NCBI GenBank assembly: GCA_009692615.1 | Contig: SHYW01000019.1 | Coordinates: 1 to 54,910 of the forward strand | Length of the DNA: 54,910 bases | Source: Deltaproteobacteria bacterium | GTDB lineage: Bacteria > Desulfobacterota > Binatia > UBA9968 | Direction: 5' to 3' | Part shown: positions 9,336 through 17,996 of the stretch, in pieces | Layout: each line of letters starts with the position of its first letter | How positions within the stretch are numbered: the stretch's first letter is position 1 | Translations under genes and position numbers: made by a program | Notes under the pieces: model-generated | What the model was told of the DNA's origin: nothing | Seen by the model: the letters and a program-made list of their open reading frames with translations, nothing else | Database searches by the model: none

Positions 9336-9848
9336 GTGGGTTTGTCTACAACTGTTTCAAAATCTTCGCGCCAAACCATGAGTTGGGGAAAAAAGTTGGG
9401 CCGGCTGGTTCAAGGCGGGGAAATCATCGGCCTGGTCGGCGAGTTGGGGACGGGAAAAACCTGTTTCGTGCGCGGTTTCGCCGAGGGCATCGGGGTCGGC
9501 AAAGAAGCTTGGGTGCGTAGCCCGACCTTTACCTTGATCAATGAGTACAGCGGCCGGTTGCCGGTATACCATATCGATCTGTATCGGGTGGCGGGCCAGG
9601 CGGCCCAGGCCGGGCTCAATCTGCGCGAGTATCTCTACGGCGACGGGGTGAGTTTGGTCGAGTGGTTCGAATATCTTGACGCCGATGAAATCGACGAGCA
9701 TCTGGAAATAAAAATCGCTCATCGCGGCGGCGCGAAGCGCGAGCTTGAGTTTATTGCGCATGGCGAGCGCTATGAAGCGATTCTGGCGCGCTTGTTTAGC
9801 CGGCGCGATTCGGCCAAGGCAAAAGGCAAAATGCAAATTGCAGAATGA
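9336..9848 (+). CDS. tsaE: tRNA threonylcarbamoyladenosine biosynthesis ATPase TsaE
   Basis: TsaE is the ATPase that supports TsaB/TsaD in making t6A37 on ANN-decoding tRNAs. The 170 residues carry the P-loop GELGTGKT (35-42), the SPTFTLINEY block, HIDLYR and LVEWFEY. The start is GTG at 9336 with GGGAGG at 9320-9325. The last residues (KMQIAE) are encoded by the left arm of an inverted repeat at 9830-9881, so the original stop was probably replaced by repeat sequence. mtaB, further along, modifies the same tRNA base. Confidence 0.92.
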   Translation: MGLSTTVSKSSRQTMSWGKKLGRLVQGGEIIGLVGELGTGKTCFVRGFAEGIGVGKEAWVRSPTFTLINEYSGRLPVYHIDLYRVAGQAAQAGLNLREYLYGDGVSLVEWFEYLDADEIDEHLEIKIAHRGGAKRELEFIAHGERYEAILARLFSRRDSAKAKGKMQIAE

Positions 9849-9881
9849 TAAATTTGGATTTTGCATTCTGCAATTTGCATT
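9830..9881. repeat. Perfect 18-bp inverted repeat at the tsaE end
   Basis: The arms at 9830-9847 and 9864-9881 are exact reverse complements (AATGCAAATTGCAGAATG and its complement) separated by 16 bases. The left arm codes for the tsaE C-terminus and the right arm lies 33 bases before the lysC start. It could act as a bidirectional hairpin but has no T-run. Confidence 0.75.
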
Positions 9882-9914
9882 ATCCATTTGGGGCGAGGTT
9901 GAGAGGTTAGATTC

Positions 9915-11123
9915 GTGGCTTTGTTAGTCCAAAAATACGGCGGCACGTCGGTGGGGTCTGTTGAAAAGATCAAGCATGTAGCAACCAAGGTGGCGGCGGC
10001 GAAGAAAGCCGGCAAGGATGTCGTCGTCGTGGTGTCGGCGATGGCCGGGGAGACCAACAGATTAATCGCCTTGGCTCAGGAGATTTCAATCATTCCTGAC
10101 GAGCGCGAGAAGGACGTGCTGATCGCCACCGGCGAGCAGGTGACCGTGGCGCTGTTAAGCTTGGCGCTTAAAGAGATCGGCCAACCGGCGCGATCCTATC
10201 TCGGTCATCAGGTGCGCATCGAGACCGACAACGCTTACGGCAAGGCGCGCATCTTGAGTATCGACTCGACGAAAATTGTCGACGCGCTCAAGACCGGCGA
10301 CGTTGTCGTCGTCGCGGGGTTTCAAGGCGTCGATGAGGACGACAACATCACGACGCTCGGCCGCGGCGGCTCGGACACCAGCGCGGTGGCGCTGGCGGCG
10401 TTTTTGAACGCCGAGGCGTGCGAGATCTTCACCGATGTCGAGGGTGTGTTTAGCACCGATCCGCGCATTTGCCCCGCGGCGAAAAAGCTCGGCAAGGTTT
10501 CCTACGACGAGATGATCGAGCTGGCCAGCACCGGTGCCAAGGTTTTAGAGATCCGCTCCGTCGAGTTCGCCAAAAAATATGCCGTGCCGGTGCACGTGCG
10601 TTCGACATTTACTGACGTGGAAGGGACTTGGTTAGTCGAGGAGGATGAGAGCATGAGCGATGTGTTGGTTTCCGGCGTGGCCTGCGACAAGAATGAGGCG
10701 AAGATCACGCTGCTGCGCGTGCCCGACCAGCCGGGCTTGGCGGCCCAGGTATTCGGCCCGATTGCCGACGCCCACATCGTCGTCGACATGATCATTCAAA
10801 ACGCCAGCGAAGATGGCACCACCGACATGACCTTCACGGTATCCAAGGCGGACCATCAAAAAGCGCTGGCGATCGTCGAAAAAGCTTTGCCCGCGGTGCA
10901 TGCCAAGGGCATCAAGGTCGACCCCGATATCGCAAAAATATCCGTGGTCGGCGTCGGCATGCGCACTCACGCCGGCGTGGCGGCGACTATGTTTCAAGTG
11001 CTGGCGCGGGAGAAGATCAATATTCAGATGATCTCGACATCGGAGATCAAAATCTCCGTGGTGATCGCCGCCGGGCAGGCGGATCAAGCGGTGCGCGCGC
11101 TGCACGAGGCGTTTATCGGCTAA
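9915..11123 (+). CDS. lysC: Aspartate kinase
   Basis: Aspartate kinase phosphorylates aspartate, the first step toward lysine, threonine, methionine and isoleucine. The 402 residues comprise the kinase domain (KYGGTSVGS near 6-14, TLGRGGSDTSA, FTDVEGVFSTDPR) and two C-terminal ACT regulatory domains from about 265, with ending blocks such as MISTSEIKISVV. The length fits the single-chain bacterial class that is feedback-regulated through the ACT domains. The start is GTG at 9915, giving MALLVQKYGG. No lysine riboswitch is visible upstream. Confidence 0.95.
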   Translation: MALLVQKYGGTSVGSVEKIKHVATKVAAAKKAGKDVVVVVSAMAGETNRLIALAQEISIIPDEREKDVLIATGEQVTVALLSLALKEIGQPARSYLGHQVRIETDNAYGKARILSIDSTKIVDALKTGDVVVVAGFQGVDEDDNITTLGRGGSDTSAVALAAFLNAEACEIFTDVEGVFSTDPRICPAAKKLGKVSYDEMIELASTGAKVLEIRSVEFAKKYAVPVHVRSTFTDVEGTWLVEEDESMSDVLVSGVACDKNEAKITLLRVPDQPGLAAQVFGPIADAHIVVDMIIQNASEDGTTDMTFTVSKADHQKALAIVEKALPAVHAKGIKVDPDIAKISVVGVGMRTHAGVAATMFQVLAREKINIQMISTSEIKISVVIAAGQADQAVRALHEAFIG

Positions 11124-11163
11124 CGACCGCGTGGCTTAATGTTTCTCTCGGTGTTGGTAGATA

Positions 11164-11371
11164 ATCCTCGCCCCCGGATCGCGGTCCGGGGCAGGCTTCA
11201 GGCGAAGCGAAGATTCGTCATGCCGGCGCAGAGCTTGCCCCGGACTCGATCCGGGACCGGTATCCAGCTGGCGGATAGGGTCCGTCATACCGTTGGAAAA
11301 CGGTATCCAGGTTGGGTGGATGGGGATGGACCCCGGTTTTCACCGGGGTGACGATAAGACCGGAATGACGG
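11164..11371. repeat. Composite palindromic repeat region before cimA, including copy 1 of the ACCGTT/CCCCGG double hairpin
   Basis: The left part has several CGGATC/GATCCG and CCCCGG inverted words. From 11280 a unit begins with GTCCGTCATACCGTT, forms the hairpin ATACCGTT/AACGGTAT, and then the hairpin ACCCCGG/CCGGGGT. This unit recurs at 15095-15189. The stretch 11124-11458 has no gene. Confidence 0.7.
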
Positions 11372-11406
11372 AATGGGAGTCGACTTCTAGTCGACAATTT
11401 TAGAAC

Positions 11407-11427
11407 CCCTCGGCCAAAAGCCGAGGG
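11407..11427 (+). promoter_or_regulatory. Stem-loop just upstream of cimA
   Basis: CCCTCGGC (11407-11414) and GCCGAGGG (11420-11427) form a perfect 8-bp stem with loop CAAAA, 31 bases before the cimA ATG. Only a weak T-rich tail (TTGTTC) follows. It may end upstream transcription or act in the cimA leader; no T-box or leader peptide is visible. Confidence 0.4.
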
Positions 11428-11458
11428 TTGTTCAATTGACAACTATTCAGAGGATTTT

Positions 11459-13051
11459 ATGAAAGACGTTTTGCTTTACGACACGACATTGAGGGACGGC
11501 TGCCAGGCCGAAGATGTTTCGTTCTCGCTTGAGGACAAGTTGCGCATCGCCGCCAAGCTCGAAGAATTGGGCATCGATTACATCGAAGGCGGTTATCCGG
11601 GTTCCAATGAGCGCGACGCCGATTTTTTCACCCAGGTGAAAAAATTGAAGCTCAAGCATGCCAAGGTTGCGTCCTTCGGCACGACGCGGAAGTTCGGCGC
11701 CAAACCGTCCCAGGATATTAATTTGAAAGTCTTGCTCCAAGCCGACACGCCGGTGGTGACGCTGGTGGGCAAAACCTGGGATCTCCACGTGCGCGACGAT
11801 CTGCGCATCAGCCAGAAGGCGAATCTGGAGTTGATCGCCGACTCCATCGCCTACATGAAAAAGCGCGTCGACGAAGTGATGTTCGACGCCGAGCATTTTT
11901 TCGACGGCTTTCGCGCCAATCCCGAGTACGCCATCGATTGTCTCAAGGCGGCCGAGGAAGGCGGCGCCGATTGGATCGTGCTGTGCGAGACCAACGGTGG
12001 CCGGCTGCCGGGAGAAATTCGCGACGCGCTCAATCACGTCAACCGCGTGATCAAGACGCCGCTGGGCATTCACTGCCACAACGACGGCGAGCTGGCGGTG
12101 GCCAATACCTTGGCCGGCGTCGAGATGGGCGTGACCCAAGTCCAGGGCACGATCAACGGCTTCGGCGAACGCTGCGGCAACATGAATTTGATTTCGATCA
12201 TCGGAAACTTGCAGTTGAAGCTCGGCAAAAAATGCGTCACTCCGGCGCAGCTGAAAAAATTGCGCGAGGTGTCGCAGCTGTTTTACGAGCTGGCGAATAT
12301 TCATCCGAACAAGCGCCAAGCCTATGTTGGCGACAGCGCCTTCGCGCATAAGGGCGGCTTGCATGTCTCCGGCGTGCTGAAAAATCGCGAGACTTACGAG
12401 CACATCGATCCGGAATTGGTCGGCAATCGCCAGCGGGTTTTGGTTTCCGATCTGTCCGGCCGCAGCAATGTGGTTTACAAAGGCAAAGAGTACGGTATCG
12501 ATCTGAGCAACAAAGGCGACGCCGTGAAAGACATCTTGCGCCGCACCAAAGAGCTCGAAGGCCAGGGCTACGAGTTCCAAGCGGCGGAGGCGTCTTTCGA
12601 ATTGTTGATTCAAGAAGCGCTCGGCAAGAAAAAGAAAAATTTTAGCTTGATCGGTTTTCGCGTCATCGACGAGAAGCGTAAGGAAGGTGAGGCGCCGATT
12701 TCCGAAGCGACGATTCAAGTAGAGGTCGACGGCGAGTTGGAACATGCCGCAGCCATGGGTAATGGCCCGGTGAACGCGCTCGATCAGGCGCTGCGCCGCG
12801 CGCTGACGAAATTTTATCCGGCGTTAAAGCAAATCGAGCTGCTCGACTACAAAGTCCGCGTGTTGTCGTCGGGCGAAGGCACCGGCGCGGTGGTGCGGGT
12901 CTTGATCGAATCCGGCGACGGCAAAGATCGCTGGGGTACCGTCGGCGTGTCGCACAACGTCATCGAAGCGAGCTGGCAGGCGCTGGTCGATAGCATCGAT
13001 TACAAACTGTATAAAGACGCGAGGAAGGCAATAGGCAATAGGCAACAGTAA
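11459..13051 (+). CDS. cimA: (R)-citramalate synthase
   Basis: CimA joins pyruvate and acetyl-CoA to citramalate, the threonine-independent entry to isoleucine. The 530 residues begin with [16 protein letters not shown], a citramalate-synthase variant of the HMG-CoA-lyase-like barrel. [12 protein letters not shown] and [12 protein letters not shown] follow, then a C-terminal LeuA-type regulatory domain from about 390. Length and position after lysC match Geobacter-type cimA. The final residues GNRQQ are encoded by repeat sequence. A 2-isopropylmalate synthase is the main alternative but fits less well. Confidence 0.92.
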   Translation: MKDVLLYDTTLRDGCQAEDVSFSLEDKLRIAAKLEELGIDYIEGGYPGSNERDADFFTQVKKLKLKHAKVASFGTTRKFGAKPSQDINLKVLLQADTPVVTLVGKTWDLHVRDDLRISQKANLELIADSIAYMKKRVDEVMFDAEHFFDGFRANPEYAIDCLKAAEEGGADWIVLCETNGGRLPGEIRDALNHVNRVIKTPLGIHCHNDGELAVANTLAGVEMGVTQVQGTINGFGERCGNMNLISIIGNLQLKLGKKCVTPAQLKKLREVSQLFYELANIHPNKRQAYVGDSAFAHKGGLHVSGVLKNRETYEHIDPELVGNRQRVLVSDLSGRSNVVYKGKEYGIDLSNKGDAVKDILRRTKELEGQGYEFQAAEASFELLIQEALGKKKKNFSLIGFRVIDEKRKEGEAPISEATIQVEVDGELEHAAAMGNGPVNALDQALRRALTKFYPALKQIELLDYKVRVLSSGEGTGAVVRVLIESGDGKDRWGTVGVSHNVIEASWQALVDSIDYKLYKDARKAIGNRQQ

Positions 13052-13101
13052 GACTCGGATTCGTTCCGAAACTGTTGCCTGTTGCCTGTTGCCTGCTGCC
13101 G
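13026..13101. repeat. Inverted repeat between cimA and cysE
   Basis: Copies of GGCAATA/GGCAACAG at 13026-13049 face copies of CTGTTGCCTGTTGCC at 13072-13098. They form a long imperfect hairpin that covers the last cimA codons and ends immediately before the cysE ATG. Confidence 0.7.
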
Positions 13102-13836
13102 ATGTGGCAAGACATTAAAGAAGACTTCCAAGTAATTTCCCAGCGCGATCCGGCGTTGCGTTCGGTGTGGGAAATCTTGCTCGCCTATCCTGGCTTTCAC
13201 GCCATCGTGCTGCATCGGCTGGCGCACTGGCTGTGGCAGCAGGAGTTGACGACCTTGGCACGCTTCGTCAGCCATGTCGGCCGCTTTCTCACCGGCATTG
13301 AAATTCATCCTGGCGCGAAAATCGGCCGGCGTTTTTTCATCGATCACGGCATGGGTGTGGTGATCGGCGAGACCAGCGAGATCGGTGACGACGTGACGCT
13401 CTATCAGGGCGTGACGCTGGGCGGCACGGCGACCGCGCCGATCAAGCGCCACCCGACCATCGAAGACTCGGTCACGATCTTCAGCGGCGCGGCGGTGCTC
13501 GGACCGGTGACAGTGGGAAGACACAGCCGCATCGGCGCCGGTTCGGTGTTAGTCACGTCGGTGCCGCCGCACTCGACGGTGGTCGGCATCCCCGGCAAAG
13601 TCGTCAAGACCGACGCGCTGCACACGCCGAGCGGCAAAGCGGTCATCGATCTCAACGCCGCCGATCTCCCCGACCCGGTGGCGAAGGCGTTCAGCGCGCT
13701 CGGCGATTACATCGAGAAACTCGAAAAGAAAGTCGACGAACTGAGCACGCGCCAAGGCGGCTTGGAAGAAAAGACCGCTGAGGAAACTGAAGAGCTCAAT
13801 CGGATCAAAGCAGCGCTGAGGAATACCGGGAGTTGA
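13102..13836 (+). CDS. cysE: Serine O-acetyltransferase
   Basis: The enzyme makes O-acetylserine, the carbon skeleton for cysteine. The 244 residues have an N-terminal helical region and a left-handed beta-helix with the CysE signatures [31 protein letters not shown] and the closing VVGIPGK. The C-terminus continues past the helix with about 45 residues of charged coiled-coil heptads ([10 protein letters not shown] and so on). The ATG at 13102 is used; nine codons upstream are inverted-repeat sequence. Confidence 0.92.
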   Translation: MWQDIKEDFQVISQRDPALRSVWEILLAYPGFHAIVLHRLAHWLWQQELTTLARFVSHVGRFLTGIEIHPGAKIGRRFFIDHGMGVVIGETSEIGDDVTLYQGVTLGGTATAPIKRHPTIEDSVTIFSGAAVLGPVTVGRHSRIGAGSVLVTSVPPHSTVVGIPGKVVKTDALHTPSGKAVIDLNAADLPDPVAKAFSALGDYIEKLEKKVDELSTRQGGLEEKTAEETEELNRIKAALRNTGS

Positions 13837-13853
13837 TGAACGCAACAGGCAAT

Positions 13854-13913
13854 GGTAGGGGCGGACCTATGTGTCCGCCCGTTCGGAGGGCCGACACGCA
13901 GGTCGGCCCCTAC
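13854..13913. repeat. 60-bp repeat, left flank of the solute-binding gene
   Basis: GGTAGGGGCGGACC, TGTCCGCCCG, then GGGCCGACACGCAGGTCGGC and CCCTAC form two nested palindromes. A near-identical copy in the same orientation lies at 14955-15014, so the two flank the gene at 13958-14938 as direct repeats. Confidence 0.8.
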
Positions 13914-13957
13914 AGCCGGGTGTCTTCGGCGAACCAAACCTTTACGGAGAGGAAAAA

Positions 13958-14938
13958 ATGAACAGAAGAACCGCCATCCGGCAACTGGCAACTTTTTTTC
14001 TGACTACCGCTTCTCTCGCCGAGGCGCAGCAGGCAGGGAAAATCTACCGCATAGGTTTCCTTGATGGAGGCACTGCTGCCGGTAGCGCGGTCCTCGTGCA
14101 GGCGTTCCTGCAAGAGCTGAGCAAGCTTGGATGGATCGAGGGAAAGAATATCACCATCGAGTACCGATTTGCCGAGCAAAAGAACGAGCGCCTACCTGAG
14201 CTGGCGGCGGACTTGGTTCGTCTTAAGGTCGATCTGATTGTGGTCGCATCGCGACCGGTAGCAATGGCGGCCAAGAGCGCCACCGCTACGATCCCTATTG
14301 TGATGACGAATGTTGGGGACCCCGTGGGTGCAGGTTTGGTTGCCAGTCTGGCGCGACCGGGTGGCAATGTCACCGGGTTCTCGGGTTTCTCGCCGGAGCT
14401 AATCACCAAACGGTTAGAGATACTCAAGGATGCGGTCCCCAAGCTTGTCCGAGTTGGCGTCCTGCGAACGGCAACCGTAGGACAATTCCAAATGAAAGAG
14501 CTCAGGCCTGCGGCTGTGGCGCTGAAGCTAAAATTGGAGGAGATCGAGACTCAAGTCGACGCCAAAGGTTTAGAGCGCGCCTTTCAAACCGCAAAGCAGA
14601 AGCAGGTGGGCGCGATTATGACGATGGCCACTCCCGCCTTTTTCGCCGAACGAAAGCGGATCGTGGAGCTTGCCGTCAAATACCGCTTGCCGGCTATTTA
14701 TTTTTCGAAGCAGTTTGTCGATGAGGGCGGCCTTATGTCCTACGGGGTGGACTTCGCTGACGAGTTCCGGCGCGCCGCCCACTACGTAGACAGGATTCTC
14801 AAGGGAACAAAGCCGGCTGATCTGCCTGTACAGCAGGCGATGAAGTTTGAATTCGTCATTAGTCTCCCGGCAGCGAAACAAATCGGTTTTACAGTTCCGT
14901 ACGAATTGCTGGCGCGGGCGAATGAAGTGAGAAAGTGA
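13958..14938 (+). CDS. ABC transporter substrate-binding protein (PF04392 family)
   Basis: This is a predicted periplasmic binding protein of the ABC_sub_bind family. The 326 residues begin with a twin-arginine-like or Sec signal (MNRRTAIRQLATFF, cleavage near AEA-QQ). IGFLDGG, NITIEYRFAEQK, LPELAADLV, PIVMTNVGDPVGAGLVASLARPGGNVTGF and a final LLARANEV follow, all typical. The ATG at 13958 follows GGAGAGG. Ligand unknown. No permease or ATPase is adjacent, and the gene sits between two direct 60-bp repeats, which suggests it arrived as a unit. A remnant of the same family lies at 2343-2456. Confidence 0.85.
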   Translation: MNRRTAIRQLATFFLTTASLAEAQQAGKIYRIGFLDGGTAAGSAVLVQAFLQELSKLGWIEGKNITIEYRFAEQKNERLPELAADLVRLKVDLIVVASRPVAMAAKSATATIPIVMTNVGDPVGAGLVASLARPGGNVTGFSGFSPELITKRLEILKDAVPKLVRVGVLRTATVGQFQMKELRPAAVALKLKLEEIETQVDAKGLERAFQTAKQKQVGAIMTMATPAFFAERKRIVELAVKYRLPAIYFSKQFVDEGGLMSYGVDFADEFRRAAHYVDRILKGTKPADLPVQQAMKFEFVISLPAAKQIGFTVPYELLARANEVRK

Positions 14939-14954
14939 AGAGGGCAACATGAAT

Positions 14955-15014
14955 GGTAGGGGCGGACCGATGTGTCCGCCCGTCCAGAGGGCCGACACGC
15001 AGGTCGGCCCCTAC
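14955..15014. repeat. 60-bp repeat, right flank of the solute-binding gene
   Basis: This is the second copy of the repeat at 13854-13913, in the same orientation and differing at only a few positions. The bases AATGGTAGGGGCGGACC are shared at the left edge of both copies. Confidence 0.8.
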
Positions 15015-15040
15015 ACGCGTCCGAATTGAATTCCACACAA

Positions 15041-15130
15041 ATGTCACAGCGAAAAAGCAAAATCGTCGTCGCTATGAGCGGCGGTATCGACTGCGTCCGT
15101 CATACCGTTGGAAAACGGTATCCATCTTAA
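15041..15130 (+). pseudogene. Truncated duplicate of the mnmA start
   Basis: The frame reads MSQRKSKIVVAMSGGIDC and then runs into repeat sequence, stopping at 15130. The true mnmA gene at 15229 begins MSQRKNKIVVAMSGGVDS. The two share about 48 bases, from AATGTCACAGCG through the P-loop, with several differences. The copy is cut off at about 15093, where the double-hairpin repeat begins. It is either a scar of a repeat insertion that duplicated the target or a remnant of an older gene copy. A short functional peptide is unlikely. Confidence 0.7.
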
Positions 15131-15189
15131 GCCTTAAGGGGATGGGGATGGACCCCGGTTTTCACCGGGGTGACGATAAAGCGGGAATG
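15095..15189. repeat. ACCGTT/CCCCGG double-hairpin repeat, copy 2
   Basis: This copy matches 11280-11371: GTCCGTCATACCGTT, hairpin one, GGGGATGGACCCCGG, hairpin two, GGGGTGACGATAA and CGGGAATG. It lies between the truncated and the intact mnmA starts. Confidence 0.8.
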
Positions 15190-15228
15190 GAGATAAAAGG
15201 TTCCTGACACCTTTTTCACTGCATAGAA

Positions 15229-16293
15229 ATGTCACAGCGGAAAAACAAAATCGTCGTTGCCATGAGCGGCGGCGTCGATAGCTCGGTGAGCGCGGCGCTG
15301 TTAGTCGAGCAGGGCTACGACGTGTACGGCGTGTCGCTGCGTATGTGGGAAGGCGAGCGCGGGCCGCGGGTGTGTTCGGATCATCGCGGCGCCGAGGAAG
15401 TCGCCGCGCATTTAAAAATTCCTCACACGCTGCTCGATCTGCGTGAGCAGTTCGCCGAGACCGTGGTTAAACCGTTCGCTGAAGATTATCTGCGCGGGCG
15501 CACGCCCAATCCCTGCGTCGCCTGCAATCGCGACTTCAAGTTCGGCACGCTGCTCAACTGGGCCAAAGAGCATGACATGGATTGCGTCGCCACCGGCCAT
15601 TACGCCAGACTGTTGCGCGAGGATTCGACGCAAACGACCGCGTTATTGCGTGGCGCCGATCGCGCCAAGGATCAGTCGTACTTTTTATTCGCGCTGTCGC
15701 CGGCGCAGTTGGCGCACACGATGTTTCCGCTCGGCGACATGCAAAAGACTGACGTGCGCGACAAAGCGCGGGCGCTGAATCTGCCCGCGGCGGAGCGGCT
15801 GGAGAGCCAAGATATTTGCTTTGGCGATTACAAAGCTTTGGTAGCGACCTATGCTCAAGCCGAGCAACTGACTGGCGGCGATGTCGTCGACGTCGCCGGC
15901 AAAGTGCTCGGCCAGCATGGCGGCGTGCACACCGTGACTGTCGGTCAGCGCAAAGGTTTGGGCATCTCCGCGCCGGAGCCGCTCTATGTCGTCGACATCG
16001 ACGAAGCGTCGAAGCGCGTGGTAGTCGGCAAGAAAGACGCACTGAGCTGCACCGGTTTGATCGCGCACTCGGTCAATTGGCTCGAGCTACCAAGCGAACC
16101 CGACTTCGAGGCCGAAGTGCAGATTCGCTACCGCGCGCCGGCGATCGCCTGCACGATCCGGCCGAATTCCGATGGCAGTTGTGAAGTGCGCTTCGCGGCG
16201 TCGTTTCCGGCGGTGACGCCGGGACAAGCGGCGGTGTTTTATCGCGGCGAGCGAGTTCTGGGCGGAGGTTGGATCCAGCGCGCCTTGCGCTAG
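15229..16293 (+). CDS. mnmA: tRNA-specific 2-thiouridylase MnmA
   Basis: MnmA thiolates U34 of tRNAs for Lys, Glu and Gln. The 354 residues contain the PP-loop SGGVDSS (13-19), GVSLRMW, the nucleophile cysteine in NPCVACN (C99), ATGHYAR, KDQSYFLF, the second catalytic cysteine in SQDICF (C197), GQRKGLGI and a C-terminal beta-barrel. Length is normal. Its first codons are duplicated upstream at 15041. The ATG at 15229 lacks a strong ribosome-binding site, which fits a 5' region altered by the repeat insertion. Confidence 0.95.
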   Translation: MSQRKNKIVVAMSGGVDSSVSAALLVEQGYDVYGVSLRMWEGERGPRVCSDHRGAEEVAAHLKIPHTLLDLREQFAETVVKPFAEDYLRGRTPNPCVACNRDFKFGTLLNWAKEHDMDCVATGHYARLLREDSTQTTALLRGADRAKDQSYFLFALSPAQLAHTMFPLGDMQKTDVRDKARALNLPAAERLESQDICFGDYKALVATYAQAEQLTGGDVVDVAGKVLGQHGGVHTVTVGQRKGLGISAPEPLYVVDIDEASKRVVVGKKDALSCTGLIAHSVNWLELPSEPDFEAEVQIRYRAPAIACTIRPNSDGSCEVRFAASFPAVTPGQAAVFYRGERVLGGGWIQRALR

Positions 16294-16307
16294 CGCGGGG
16301 CGCGATT

Positions 16308-16385
16308 CCAAATTACAGATTCCAAATTCCAAATGTCGGATTCGGAAAAATCTGGAATCTGGAATTTGTAATCTGGAATTGCTGA
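16308..16385. repeat. Imperfect inverted repeat before mtaB
   Basis: Left-arm words ATTCCAAATTACAGATTCC and AAATTCC are mirrored by CTGGAATCTGGAATTTG and TAATCTGGAATTGC on the right. Similar words recur at 44648-44690. It fills the spacer between mnmA and mtaB. Confidence 0.65.
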
Positions 16386-16398
16386 GCGAAGCGAAGCC

Positions 16399-17748
16399 AT
16401 GAAGATCGCGATCACCACTCTCGGTTGCAAGATCAACCAATACGATTCCGCGGTGATTCAAAGCCGGTTGGCGGAGGCGCATTCGTTCGTGCCCTTCGAG
16501 GAGCGAGCGGACTGCTATGTGATCAACACTTGCACGGTCACCGACCATGCCGACTGGGAAGCGCGCCAGTGGGTGCGGCGGGCCAAGCGTTTGAATCCCG
16601 CGGCGAAGGTGTTGGTCACCGGCTGCTACGCGCAGATCAATCCCGACGAAGTCGCGGCGGTCGCCGGCGTCGATTACGTGGTCGGCTTGAATCGCTTGGA
16701 CGATTTGGTGCGCTTCATCGATGCACCGGCGCCGGCGCAAACTCAAATCGCCGTCAGCGACGTCAAGCGCGAGCGCGGCGTCGCCGTGCTCGGCACCCGT
16801 GCGCTGCCCGGCCACACGCGGGCTTTTCTAAAAATCCAGGAAGGCTGCAACTACACTTGCACCTACTGCATCATTCCCACCGCACGCGGACTCAGCCGCA
16901 GCGTGACGCCGCGCCAGGTGATGGAGCAAGTGAAGCTTCTAGCCGATGCCGGTTACAAAGAGCTCGTTCTCACCGGTATCCATCTCGGCGGTTATGGCTA
17001 CGATCTCACTCCCAAGATCGATCTGGCCGCGTTGGTAGAAACGATCGCGGAGAGCCGGCTGATGGCGCGCATTCGCTTGAGTTCTCTCGACCCGCGCGAA
17101 GTTCCCGACCGCTTGCTCGACCTGATGGCGAGTTCGGAAATCATCTGCCCCCACTTGCACATCTGCGCCCAAGCCGGCGACGACGCGATTCTCAAGGCGA
17201 TGCGGCGCAACTACGATCAAGCTTTCTATCGTGATTTACTCATGCGCGTGCGTCAGCGCTTGCCCGACGCGGCGCTCGGCAGCGACATCATCGTCGGCTT
17301 TCCCGGCGAGAGCGATGCCCAGTTCGAAAGCTCGTTGGCTTATTTCGCTTTGCTGCCCCTGACTTATTTTCACGTCTTCCCCTATTCGTCGCGCCGGACA
17401 ACCGTCGCCGCGACTTTACCGGATCATCTGCCGGGAGCGGTCAAAAAAATACGCGCCCAGCGTATGCGCGCGCTTGGCGTACTTAAGAAAAATGACTTCG
17501 CCGCCGGCTTCGTCGGTCAAACGGCTTCAGTTCTAGTCGAGAAAAAAATCCTTCGCGCCGGCGGCGTGCAGCGCGGCTTTACGCGCAATTATCTTCAAGT
17601 GGCGCTTTCTGGCGCAGGGCAGTTTGCCAACCGGGAAATTCTCGTTCAACTCGACGGTCTGCGCGACGGTTGCTTGACGGCCACTATTTCTGATCGCGAT
17701 ATAGCTTCATGCGTCGACGATAGCCAGCGCGTCGCCGGTTCGTTTTAG
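16399..17748 (+). CDS. mtaB: tRNA t6A37 methylthiotransferase MtaB
   Basis: MtaB is a radical-SAM enzyme that turns t6A37 of tRNA into ms2t6A. The 449 residues begin with the UPF0004 domain (TLGCKINQYDS with C10, then NTCTVTDHAD and VTGCYAQINP), which binds an auxiliary 4Fe-4S cluster. The radical-SAM triad is CNYTCTYC (C150, C154, C157), with a TRAM-like domain at the C-terminus. KINQYDS is the MtaB form rather than the MiaB form of the first motif. It acts on the t6A made by the TsaE pathway. Confidence 0.92.
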   Translation: MKIAITTLGCKINQYDSAVIQSRLAEAHSFVPFEERADCYVINTCTVTDHADWEARQWVRRAKRLNPAAKVLVTGCYAQINPDEVAAVAGVDYVVGLNRLDDLVRFIDAPAPAQTQIAVSDVKRERGVAVLGTRALPGHTRAFLKIQEGCNYTCTYCIIPTARGLSRSVTPRQVMEQVKLLADAGYKELVLTGIHLGGYGYDLTPKIDLAALVETIAESRLMARIRLSSLDPREVPDRLLDLMASSEIICPHLHICAQAGDDAILKAMRRNYDQAFYRDLLMRVRQRLPDAALGSDIIVGFPGESDAQFESSLAYFALLPLTYFHVFPYSSRRTTVAATLPDHLPGAVKKIRAQRMRALGVLKKNDFAAGFVGQTASVLVEKKILRAGGVQRGFTRNYLQVALSGAGQFANREILVQLDGLRDGCLTATISDRDIASCVDDSQRVAGSF

Positions 17749-17762
17749 AGTTTCATGGGAAA

Positions 17763-17985
17763 GAGTTTTCACCACGAAGGACACGGAGAGCACGAAGTTA
17801 GGAATGTTAATTATTCGTACCCTTTCGAACTAGCATCGTTGATAGCTTTCTCGGCTCGTGGAAACACTTCTTCAAAGGAGCGCGGGTTTTCTAACCCGCC
17901 GCAATACGCGGACAAGAATGTCCGCGCTCCGTTAAACTCCGAACTTCGTGTCCTTCGTGGTGAAAGTAACTTCACAGTAAACCCG
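17763..17985. repeat. Inverted repeat with inner palindromes between mtaB and rnc
   Basis: CACCACGAAGGACACGGAG at 17770 is mirrored by CTTCGTGTCCTTCGTGGTG near 17943-17962. Between the arms lie CGCGGGTTTTCTAACCCGC and GCGGACAAGAATGTCCGC palindromes. No gene is visible between 17749 and 17996. Confidence 0.7.
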
Positions 17986-17996
17986 GAAGAACCCAA

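Noticed and set aside
9849-11458. Lysine riboswitch before lysC or T-box leader before cimA
   Set aside because: The spacers contain only inverted repeats and simple hairpins; no riboswitch core or specifier/T-box sequence was seen.
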